Part shown: positions 6,710 through 14,700 of the stretch, piece after piece
How positions within the stretch are numbered: the first letter of the stretch is position 1
Layout: each line of letters begins with the position of its first letter
Assembly: GCA_039181495.1 (NCBI GenBank)
Contig: JBCDCP010000068.1
Span: 1 to 16,572, forward strand
From: JBCDCP01 sp039181495
GTDB lineage: Bacteria > Pseudomonadota > Alphaproteobacteria > Rhizobiales > Tepidamorphaceae
Reading direction: 5' to 3'
DNA: 16,572 bases
Position numbers and translations under genes: made by a program
Notes under the pieces: generated by a model
Databases searched by the model: none
Told to the model about the DNA's origin: nothing
The model's input: only the letters and a program-made list of their open reading frames with translations

Positions 6710-7624
6710 ATGGCGAGCGGTCTGAGCACCGAACAGCTTGAGACACTGCTGATGGTCGTCCGCTTTGGCGGCATCCGGCGCGCGTCCGAGCATATGCACC
6801 TATCGCAACCGGCCGTCACCGCGCGCATCCAGAAGCTGGAGCAGACACTCGGAACCGCTGTTTTCGAGCGGGTTTCCGGCCGTCTTGTTCTGACCAAGCG
6901 GGGCGAGGCACTGGTGCGTTACGCCGAGCAGCATGCCCAGCTCAACCAGATGATCCTGCGCGATGTGGCGGAGCCCGCTGACATCGACCTGCATCTCCGG
7001 CTTGGCGTGTCGGAGACCATCGTCCAGGCGTGGTTGCCGGATTTCGTCGCCTGCCTGCGCAGCGCCTATCCCAAACTCGCGGTCGACATCTCGGTCGATA
7101 TCTCGGTCAATCTGCGGGAAGCTCTGCTCAACAGGTCGCTTGATCTGGCCATTCTGATGGGGCCGGTATCCGAGTTCAGCGTCGACAACGTCGCGGTGCC
7201 AGACTTCCCGCTGGGATGGTTCGCTCCGACAAGCCTCGACCTGCCCGATGACCCAGCGGCGCTGTTCCGGTCAACGTCCGTTGTCACCTACGCGCGCAAC
7301 ACCCGACCCTATCGCGAGCTGCGGACCGCGCTGCTCGAACGCTACGGCCCCGGCATCTCGATGTTTCCCTCGTCATCGCTGTCGGCCTGCTTTCGCCTTG
7401 TGGCAGCGGGGCTCGGTGTGGGTGCGCTGCCGCACGCGTTGGCGCATGGCGACCTTGCCGCGGGCCGCATTCGCGCGTTCGACCCCGGCTGGACGCCCGA
7501 TGCCCTGCGCTTCACCGCCTCTTATGTCGCTGACCCACCGAATACTCTGGCTGCTGCCGCCGCTCGGATCGCGGCCGACGTCGCTCATGAAACGCAATCG
7601 ATCGAAAATTCTGATCGAATCTGA
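6710..7624 (+). CDS. LysR-family transcriptional regulator
   Basis: A 304-residue LysR-type regulator. The N-terminal winged helix-turn-helix reads LSTEQLETLLMVV, then RRASEHMHLSQPAVTARIQK (about 5-43) and VFERVSGRLVLTKRGEAL, as in the family. The remainder is the periplasmic-binding-like effector domain, with LDLAILMGPVSEF in its first half. It begins 71 bp after the FAD oxidoreductase and runs in the same direction. It precedes the hydro-lyase/TRAP/5-oxoprolinase genes by about 90 bp, also in the same direction. That differs from the common divergent LysR arrangement. It most plausibly controls the downstream catabolic genes, with the operon substrate or 5-oxoproline/glutamate as co-inducer; this is inference from position. 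A minor alternative is that it serves the upstream oxidoreductase. Confidence 0.92.
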   Translation: MASGLSTEQLETLLMVVRFGGIRRASEHMHLSQPAVTARIQKLEQTLGTAVFERVSGRLVLTKRGEALVRYAEQHAQLNQMILRDVAEPADIDLHLRLGVSETIVQAWLPDFVACLRSAYPKLAVDISVDISVNLREALLNRSLDLAILMGPVSEFSVDNVAVPDFPLGWFAPTSLDLPDDPAALFRSTSVVTYARNTRPYRELRTALLERYGPGISMFPSSSLSACFRLVAAGLGVGALPHALAHGDLAAGRIRAFDPGWTPDALRFTASYVADPPNTLAAAAARIAADVAHETQSIENSDRI

Positions 7625-7631
7625 ACAATTT

Positions 7632-7663
7632 TTGCGATTTGACCTGATCAGTCTTTTTCGCAA
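7632..7663 (+). promoter_or_regulatory. Inverted repeat TTGCGA-N20-TCGCAA upstream of the hydro-lyase operon
   Basis: Perfect 6-bp arms lie in an AT-richer island between the LysR stop and the hydro-lyase start. Widely spaced dyads of this kind suit binding by a LysR-type tetramer. No convincing -10 box is seen. The arms are short, so chance is possible. Confidence 0.3.
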
Positions 7664-7708
7664 GCCTATCCAAACCAGATTTGAGACCGCCTTGCCGGTC
7701 AATGGATG

Positions 7709-7714
7709 GGTGAT
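7709..7714 (+). promoter_or_regulatory. Ribosome binding site of the hydro-lyase gene
   Basis: GGTGAT matches the 3' part of the consensus AGGAGGTGAT and sits 3 bases before the ATG at 7718, an acceptable distance for this part of the site. It also overlaps the alternative upstream ATG at 7706. Confidence 0.45.
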
Positions 7715-7717
7715 GCC

Positions 7718-8551
7718 ATGGCGATATCAGGTTCGGCTACCGCAGAGCAGATGATTGCCCCGCCGAGAAACCAGCAGGCGGCGGACGTCAGGGCTGCGAT
7801 CCGTGCCGGGTCGCATACCGGCCACACGGCAGGATTTGCGCCGGGCAGGTTGCAGGCAAACCTCGCCATTCTGCCAGCGAGCTATGCCGACGACTTCCAT
7901 CAATATTGCCGGCTCAATCCCAGGCCGTGCCCCGTGGTCGGTAAGTCGGAACCGGGCGTGCCCTTCATCCCCTCACTTGGGGACGACATCGATATCCGAA
8001 CGGACCTTCCGGGCTACAATGTCTACCGCCAAGGTGCGCTCGAGAGCAGCCCAACGGACATCCGCGATCTTTGGACCGAGGAGATGGTGGCCTTTGCCAT
8101 CGGGTGCTCATTCACATTCGAGCGCGCCTTGCTGGATGCAGGTATCCGGCTCTGGCACATCGAAAACAACAAGACCGTGCCGATGTACCGGACCTCGGTC
8201 GAATCCGAGAAAGTCGGCCCGTTCGGCGGCGGGACGGTAGTCTCGATGCGCGCACTTCCACGCCATCAGGTCGAGCAGGCCAGAGAAATCTCAGCCCGCT
8301 ACCCTTGGGCCCACGGCGCTCCGATCCATGTCGGCGATCCGGCGGAGATCGGCATCGCCGATCTCTACGATCCAGACTGGGGCGATGCGCCGCCACAAAT
8401 AGGCAGTGATGCGGTTCCAATGTTCTGGGGTTGCGGCGTCACCCCGCAAAACGCGATCCAAAATGCCGACGTGCCCTTGTGCATCACGCACAAGCCCGGT
8501 TGCATGCTGATTACCGATGTCGGCGAATTCGAACCGGTTTCCGTGCGTTGA
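7718..8551 (+). CDS. DUF1445/YcsI-family putative hydro-lyase (D-glutamate cyclase-like)
   Basis: This 277-residue cytoplasmic protein belongs to the DUF1445 'putative hydro-lyase' family. Family blocks are AGFAPGRLQANLAILP (38-53), NPRPCPVV (67-74), IGCSFTFE (128-135), NKTVPMYRT (151-159), VGPFGGGTVVSMR (166-178), FWGCGVTPQ (236-244) and ITHKPGCMLITD (256-267). The mammalian family member is known as a D-glutamate cyclase that interconverts D-glutamate and 5-oxo-D-proline; most bacterial members are uncharacterised. The location upstream of a TRAP transporter and a 5-oxoprolinase fits that chemistry well. I chose ATG 7718 for the GGTGAT site; ATG 7706 would add four residues. It is probably the first gene of the operon. 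The family call is firm; the reaction in this organism is inference. Confidence 0.9.
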   Translation: MAISGSATAEQMIAPPRNQQAADVRAAIRAGSHTGHTAGFAPGRLQANLAILPASYADDFHQYCRLNPRPCPVVGKSEPGVPFIPSLGDDIDIRTDLPGYNVYRQGALESSPTDIRDLWTEEMVAFAIGCSFTFERALLDAGIRLWHIENNKTVPMYRTSVESEKVGPFGGGTVVSMRALPRHQVEQAREISARYPWAHGAPIHVGDPAEIGIADLYDPDWGDAPPQIGSDAVPMFWGCGVTPQNAIQNADVPLCITHKPGCMLITDVGEFEPVSVR

Positions 8552-8604
8552 GAAACGAACAAAACCCAAGATCCAGTCAACCAGAAAGCTGAATGCAAGA
8601 ACGA

Positions 8605-8610
8605 GGGAGA
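8605..8610 (+). promoter_or_regulatory. Ribosome binding site deciding the dctP start
   Basis: GGGAGA lies 6 bases before the ATG at 8617. It favours this start, which gives a clean signal peptide, over one 8 codons earlier at 8593. Confidence 0.65.
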
Positions 8611-8616
8611 ACGACA

Positions 8617-9669
8617 ATGCGCAAGACAATAACGACGCTCATGGCCGCTACGATTGGGGCCGCTGTGCTGGCTGCCCCGGCGGCGACCGAAGATCGGCCA
8701 GTGACCATCAAGGCGGTGGGCACCTGGGGCAACCTGACCAACTTCACCAAACATGAAGGTCCGTTCTGGAATGAACAGATCACCGAGGCGACCGGAGGCC
8801 AGATCCTGGGAGAGATCCGGCCGCAAACCGAGCTTGGCCTCAAGGGTTTCGAGATCATGCGTCTGGTGAAGAATGGCGTGTTCGATTTTGCGTTTGGCCT
8901 GCCCGGATATGTGGCCGCCGAGAATGCCGTGTTCGAAGGCGGCGATCTGTCCTCGGTGACACAGGATATCGAGACCCAGCGCAAGGTGGCCGACGCCTAC
9001 TTCCCGATCCTCGAAAAGGCGTTTGCAGAAATCTACAACGCCAAACTGATGATGCTCTATCCGTTCCCCAGCCAGATGCTGTGGTGCAATGCCGAGATTA
9101 ACTCAATCGCTGATCTGGAGGGCAAGAAGATCCGCGTCTACACCACGTCCTTGGGTGACTTTGTCGAGGGTGTCGGTGGAACCTCTGTCACCGTTCCGTT
9201 TGCCGAGGTGATCCCCGCACTTGAGAAGGGCGTGGTTGATTGCGGCATCACCGGAACGATGCCGGCCTACAACGCCAAATGGTACCAGGTGGCCACCCAT
9301 GCCTTCACCATGCGGGTCGGCTGGGGCCTGGCCTTCGGCGCCATGAATATGGACAAGTGGAACTCCATGACGGCTGCACAGCAGGAGATGCTGAGCAAGG
9401 AAGTCACGGCGCTGACCGACCGGATGTGGGAGGAAACCGCCAAGGAAGATGCTGTTGCGATCTCCTGCATCACCGGCGGCGATTGCGCCATCGGAGACCC
9501 CGGCAGCATGAAGCTGGTCGAGCCGGGCGCCGACGACCTGGCCGCGCGCGACAAGATCGCGACCGATGTCGTGCTCGCCCGGTGGGCCGAGCGCTGCGGT
9601 GCCGAGTGTGCCGAAAACTGGAACAATACGGTTGGCAAGATCATCGGCCTGACCGCCAGCGCCAACTGA
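8617..9669 (+). CDS. dctP: TRAP transporter periplasmic solute-binding protein (DctP family)
   Basis: A 350-residue periplasmic receptor for a carboxylate. The Sec signal peptide is MRK, then a hydrophobic run ending AAPA near residue 22. The DctP fold shows in AVGTWGNLTNF after the signal, and in LEGKKIRV (167-174), whose R173 corresponds to the arginine that pairs with the ligand carboxylate in this family. VPFAEVIPALEKGVVDCGITG follows (from 193). Six cysteines (157, 209, 284, 290, 327, 331) are unusually many and could form disulfides. The gene follows the hydro-lyase by 65 bp and precedes the two membrane subunits. Bordetella TRAP receptors DctP6 and DctP7 are known to bind pyroglutamate. 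With a 5-oxoprolinase in the same operon, 5-oxoproline is the leading ligand guess here. Confidence 0.93.
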   Translation: MRKTITTLMAATIGAAVLAAPAATEDRPVTIKAVGTWGNLTNFTKHEGPFWNEQITEATGGQILGEIRPQTELGLKGFEIMRLVKNGVFDFAFGLPGYVAAENAVFEGGDLSSVTQDIETQRKVADAYFPILEKAFAEIYNAKLMMLYPFPSQMLWCNAEINSIADLEGKKIRVYTTSLGDFVEGVGGTSVTVPFAEVIPALEKGVVDCGITGTMPAYNAKWYQVATHAFTMRVGWGLAFGAMNMDKWNSMTAAQQEMLSKEVTALTDRMWEETAKEDAVAISCITGGDCAIGDPGSMKLVEPGADDLAARDKIATDVVLARWAERCGAECAENWNNTVGKIIGLTASAN

Positions 9670-9686
9670 TCAACCACAGCAATCAG

Positions 9687-9714
9687 GAGCGGCCGGGGAT
9701 TGCTCCGGCCGCTC
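9687..9714 (+). other. Strong GC hairpin between dctP and dctQ
   Basis: GAGCGGCCGG and CCGGCCGCTC form a perfect 10-bp stem (9687-9696, 9705-9714) around an 8-base loop, starting 17 bp after the dctP stop. A pyrimidine-rich stretch follows but no clear T-run, so it is more likely an mRNA 3'-end stabiliser or weak attenuator than a full terminator. It would keep dctP mRNA more abundant than that of the membrane subunits. Confidence 0.7.
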
Positions 9715-9748
9715 AATCCCTCCTTCCTCTCGTTGAGGCCCTCCCGCC

Positions 9749-10330
9749 ATGGCCCCGCTGGTCACATTTGCTGAACGACTGAGCCGCTGGCTGGCCTGGG
9801 CCGGAGGCGCGCTGATCGTATTCTCGGCTCTGCTGGTGACAGTCGAAGTCACACTGCGCAAGCTGTTCAATATCAGCATTGGCGGTGCGGATGAGATATC
9901 CGGTTACGCCTTTGGTGTGGCAACGAGTTTCGCGCTGGCCTTTGCGTTGTTCGAGCGCGCGCATATCCGGGTCGATGCCGCCTACAATCTGTTTCCGCGT
10001 TGGGGCAAGCTGGCGGCCAGCCTGATCGGTCTCGCTTTGCTGGTCGGCTTCGGTGTCGTTGTCAGCTATATGGCCTGGGGACTGGTTGCCGACACGCTGC
10101 AGTTCGGCTCGCGCTCGATCACGCCGATGCGCACGCCGCTGGCGATCCCGCAAATTCCATGGCTCGCCGGCTGGCTGTTCTTCGTTGTCTGCGGCGCTCT
10201 GATCTTCGTTGCCGCGCTGATCGCGGTGCTGAGGGGCGATCCGGCACAGGCCGACCGGCTGATTGGCATCAAGTCCATCGACGAGCAGATCGAGGACGAA
10301 GCACCGGACCTTGAGGACCAAGGCCGGTAA
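9749..10330 (+). CDS. dctQ: TRAP transporter small membrane subunit (DctQ family)
   Basis: A 193-residue inner-membrane protein with four predicted transmembrane helices (about 14-34, 50-68, 87-108 and 138-161), the normal DctQ topology. Family-like sequence EVTLRKLFNISIGGADEISG spans about 33-52. The tail (about 165-193) is hydrophilic and acidic. The ATG at 9749 has GAGG 10 bases upstream, a weak but usable site. The stop lies one base before the dctM start, so the two are co-translated. With DctM it forms the membrane part of the sodium- or proton-coupled carrier, which takes its ligand from DctP. Confidence 0.92.
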   Translation: MAPLVTFAERLSRWLAWAGGALIVFSALLVTVEVTLRKLFNISIGGADEISGYAFGVATSFALAFALFERAHIRVDAAYNLFPRWGKLAASLIGLALLVGFGVVVSYMAWGLVADTLQFGSRSITPMRTPLAIPQIPWLAGWLFFVVCGALIFVAALIAVLRGDPAQADRLIGIKSIDEQIEDEAPDLEDQGR

Positions 10331-10331
10331 G

Positions 10332-11615
10332 ATGCTGATCCAGACGCTCATCATCCTGATCGTTCTGATCGCGCTCGCGGTACCGATTGCGGCGGCGCTC
10401 GGCTGGCTCGGGCTGACACTGCAATACATGCACAGCCCGATGCCGCTGCATCGCGCGCTGGGCGACATGGTCTGGCAGACCGGCACCGACTTCATTCTCG
10501 TTGCCATCCCGATGTTCGTGCTACTTGGCGAAATCCTGCTCAGAGCCGGCATCACCGAGCGGATGTATGACGGCATCGTCAAATGGCTCGGTTGGTTGCC
10601 GGGCGGGTTGATGCACTCGAATATCGGATCGAGCGCCTTGTTTGCCGCGACATCGGGGTCGTCCGTGGCAACGGCCGCTACGATCGGCACAATCGCCGTG
10701 CCGCAGATCAAGAAGCGCCACTACAATGAGCGGCTTTTTCTTGGCACAGTGGCCGCTGGCGGCACGCTGGGGATCCTCATCCCACCGTCGATCAATCTGA
10801 TCCTCTACGGTCTGTTGACCGATACTTCGGTGCCAGAACTGTATCTGGCTGGCTTTATCCCCGGCTTCCTGCTGGCGCTGTTGTTCATGGTCACCATCGT
10901 CGTGGTCTGCGTCATGCGGCCTGGCTGGGGTGGCGAGAGGATTACGGTGGACTGGGCGGAGCGCATCCGCGTTCTGCCTGCACTTATCCCACCGATCGGC
11001 ATCTTTCTCGTGGTTGTCGGATCAATCTATGCAGGCATCGCAACACCCACAGAAGCGGCCTCGCTGGGCGTCGTGGCGGCGATGGTGCTGGCTGCGTGGA
11101 ACCGCAAGCTGACGCTGCCGATGATGCGGGCCGCAGTCGAAGGCACCATGCGCACGACGGCAATGATCATGCTGATCATCCTTGCAGCGGTGTTCCTGAA
11201 TTTCGTTTTGTCCGTCATCGGGCTCACACAAGCCTTGGCGGATTTCGTCACGGGACTTGGCCTGACACCATTCCAGACAATGCTCCTGATCGTTGCCCTG
11301 TTGGTGATCCTTGGTTGCTTCATGGAAACGCTGTCCATGCTGCTGACGATCGCGCCGTTGATCACACCGATCGTGGTGGCGTTGGGATATGATCCGGTGT
11401 GGTTCGGTATCCTGCTGATGGTCATTCTTGAAACGGCGCTGATTACACCGCCCATCGGCATCAACCTTTATGTCGTGCAGGGGATTCGGGAGCGTGGCGA
11501 GATGCTCGATGTGATGGTCGGCGCCGCTCCGTTTGTACTGACCATGTTCGCGATGATCGCGCTCCTGATGGCCGTACCGGGGCTGGCGTTGTGGCTACCG
11601 TCGTTGGTCTACTGA
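10332..11615 (+). CDS. dctM: TRAP transporter large membrane subunit (DctM family)
   Basis: A 427-residue multi-spanning permease, the transport channel of the TRAP system, with about 11-12 hydrophobic segments. Family signatures are GSSALFAATSGSSVATAATI (99-118) and GGTLGILIPPSINLILYG (143-160), and near the C-terminus LITPPIGINLYVVQGI. I chose the ATG at 10332, one base after the dctQ stop, because the protein then begins directly with the first transmembrane helix. The same frame is open upstream to 10263, but that part lies inside dctQ. The next gene, the 5-oxoprolinase, starts 88 bp later with no terminator seen between them. Confidence 0.94.
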   Translation: MLIQTLIILIVLIALAVPIAAALGWLGLTLQYMHSPMPLHRALGDMVWQTGTDFILVAIPMFVLLGEILLRAGITERMYDGIVKWLGWLPGGLMHSNIGSSALFAATSGSSVATAATIGTIAVPQIKKRHYNERLFLGTVAAGGTLGILIPPSINLILYGLLTDTSVPELYLAGFIPGFLLALLFMVTIVVVCVMRPGWGGERITVDWAERIRVLPALIPPIGIFLVVVGSIYAGIATPTEAASLGVVAAMVLAAWNRKLTLPMMRAAVEGTMRTTAMIMLIILAAVFLNFVLSVIGLTQALADFVTGLGLTPFQTMLLIVALLVILGCFMETLSMLLTIAPLITPIVVALGYDPVWFGILLMVILETALITPPIGINLYVVQGIRERGEMLDVMVGAAPFVLTMFAMIALLMAVPGLALWLPSLVY

Positions 11616-11703
11616 AATGCGCTAGCGGGCAACACGACAGACACGTAAACGCAAGAGAATTCCGTGCGGTTCATGAAACCTCGCGCCTGAGAGGAGTTGT
11701 GCC

Positions 11704-14700
11704 ATGTGGCAGTTCTGGATCGATCGTGGCGGCACGTTCACCGATATCGTTGCGGTGAATCCCGATGGCGCGGTGGTGACCCACAAGCTGCTGTCCGAGA
11801 ACCCTGAGCTCTATCAGGATGCGGCGGTGGAAGGCATGCGGCAGCTTCTGGCGCTGCCTCAGGGCAGCAAGCTGCCGCCCGCCCGAATTCGCGATGTGAA
11901 AATGGGCACGACGGTTGCCACCAACGCGCTGCTGGAGCGTAAGGGCGACCCGACACTGCTGATGATCACACAAGGCTTCGGCGACCAGCTCCGCATTGGC
12001 TACCAGAACAGGCCGAAGCTGTTTGCGCTGAAGATCGAGCTGCCAGAACTGCTCTATGCGGATGTGGCCGAAGTGCCCGAGCGGCTCGATGCCTCGGGCG
12101 CCGTGCTGCAACCGCTTGATGTGGATGCCGCACGAGCGTCGCTAAAGCAGGCCTTCGCCAAGGGTATCCGCGGTGTCGCCATCGCGTTCGTGCACGCTTA
12201 TCTCAACCCCGAACACGAGGAGCAGGTTGCCAACATCGCCCGCGAGATCGGCTTCACTCAGGTCTCGACGAGCGCCGAGACCTCACGTCTCATCAAGCTG
12301 GTCGGCCGTGGCGACACGACTGTGGTTGACGCCTATCTCTCTCCGGTGCTGCGCCGCTATGTCGACCGGGTCGTCAGCGCGTTCGACAATGACAACGGCG
12401 AGACGGCCAAGCTCTACTTCATGCAGTCCAATGGCGGGCTGACCGATGCGCGGCTGTTTCAAGGCAAGGACGCGATCCTGTCAGGCCCCGCTGGTGGCGT
12501 TGTCGGCATGGTGCGAACGGCCGCCGAGGCGGGTTTCGACCATCTGATCGGTTTCGATATGGGCGGCACATCGACGGATGTCTGCCATTATGCCGGCCAG
12601 TACGAACGGGCCTTCGAGACCGAAGTAGCCGGCGTACGCATGCGGGCACCGATGATGAGCATTCACACAGTCGCGGCCGGCGGCGGCTCGATCCTGACTT
12701 TTCGTGATGGCCGTTTTCAGGTTGGGCCCGACAGCGCTGGCGCAGATCCCGGCCCGGCCTGCTACCGGCGCGGCGGACCGCTGGCGATCACCGATTGCAA
12801 CGTAATGCTCGGGAAGCTCAATCCCGATCATTTTCCACATGTCTTCGGGCCGAATGGCGATGAGCCGCTCGATGCGGAAATCGTCAGAAAGAAGTTCCAA
12901 GCGCTGGCCAAGGAGATTGCCGACGAGACGGGTCAGCCGCTCTTGAGCCCCGAAGAAACCGCAGGCGGCTTCCTGCGGATCGGGGTTCTGAACATGGCCA
13001 ACGCGATCAAGAAGATTTCTGTCCAACGCGGCTATGACGTGACCCGGTATACGCTGAACAGCTTCGGTGGCGCGGGTGGACAGCACGCCTGCCTGGTTGC
13101 CGATGTGCTCGGTATGACCAGCGTGTTCATCCATCCGCACGCAGGCGTGTTGTCGGCCTACGGCATGGGACTGGCGGACATCCGCGCGATCCGCGAACGG
13201 CAAGTCGACCAGCCATTGGAGGCTTTGCGGTCGGTCCTCGGGCTGGCAGACGAGCTGACGAAAGACGCGCGCGCGGAAGTGGCCGAGCAAGGCGTCGCGC
13301 AGTCCGCGATCGAGACGCAATGCCGCGCTCATCTGCGCTATGAGGGCTCGCACCAGACGCTCGATGTCCCGCTGACGGATGTCGAACAGATGCGGACCGA
13401 TTTCCACGAGGCCCATATGGCGCGGTTCGGTTTTGCGCCGCCCGGTCGAACCCTGATCATCGACATGCTCGAAGCCGAAGCCATCGGCGGTGGAGCCGAA
13501 CTCGGACAGGCCGTTTCGTCGCTGAGTAATACCGACGCCGAGCCCATTGATCGAACATCGGTCTACTGCGATGGCGCGTGGCAGGAAGCACCGATCTTCA
13601 GCCGTGAAGCCATGCGGCACGGTCAGGCGATTGGCGGGCCCGCCATTCTTACCGAGCCTACCGGCACGACGATCGTTGAGCCGGGCTGGACGGCCACCGC
13701 AGACAAAGCCGGCAATCTGGTGCTTGAGCGCACTGAACCCCTGGCCCGCGAGACGGCGATCGGTACCGATGCGGATCCGATCATGCTGGAGGTGTTCAAC
13801 AACCTGTTCATGTCGATTGCCGAGCAGATGGGGGCGACGCTGGCCAACACCGCACATTCGGTCAACATCAAGGAGCGGCTCGATTTCTCATGCGCGCTGT
13901 TTGATGCGACCGGCGGTCTGGTCGCCAACGCACCGCACGTGCCGGTCCATCTGGGCTCGATGAGCGACAGCGTGCGCACGGTCGCGCGGCTCAATGCCGG
14001 CAGCATGAAGCCCGGCGACGCCTACATGCTCAACGCACCGTTCAATGGCGGAACGCATCTGCCCGACGTGACCGTCGTGACGCCCGTTTTCGACGAAGAG
14101 GGCGACGAGATCCTGTTCTATGTCGCCTCGCGCGGCCACCATGCCGATATCGGCGGACGCACGCCTGGTTCGGCCCCGCCGGACTCGACCCATATCGACG
14201 AAGAGGGCGTTGTCATCGACAACTTCAAACTGGTCGAGGACGGCAAATTGCGCGATGCCGAAACGCGCGACCTGCTCGCATCAGGCAAGTATCCTTGCCG
14301 CAACATCGATCAGAATATGGCTGATCTCGAAGCCCAGATTGCGGCCAATGCCACGGGCATCAGAGAAACGCATCGCGCCATTCGCACCTTCGGCCTTGAT
14401 GTCGTTCAGGCCTACATGCACCACGTGCAGAACAACGCGGAAGCCTCGGTCCGCCGGGTGATCGGAACGCTGCATGACGGGCATTACCGCCACGTTCTGG
14501 ACAACGGCAATGCAATTGAAGTGACCATCACAGTCGATCACGACAACGCGCAGGCGCATATCGATTTCACCGGCACATCATCGCAGGACCGCGGAAACTA
14601 CAACGCGCCGATGGCCGTCTGCTACGCGGTTGTGCTGTATGTGTTCCGTACGCTTGTTGGCGCGGACATTCCGATGAATGAGGGCTGTCTGAAGCCGCTC

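Noticed and set aside
7080..7115. Short tandem repeat (DISVDISV) in the LysR effector domain
   Set aside because: It aligns without a gap to the usual beta-strand of LysR proteins, so it is not an insertion or a meaningful repeat.
9713..10711. 332-codon minus-strand frame across dctQ and dctM
   Set aside because: Opposite to clear TRAP membrane genes; composition does not resemble a real protein.
12481..13857. 458-codon open frame on the minus strand
   Set aside because: It lies wholly inside the well-supported 5-oxoprolinase gene in antisense; its translation is rich in Arg/His and shows no known domain. GC-rich DNA gives such frames by chance.
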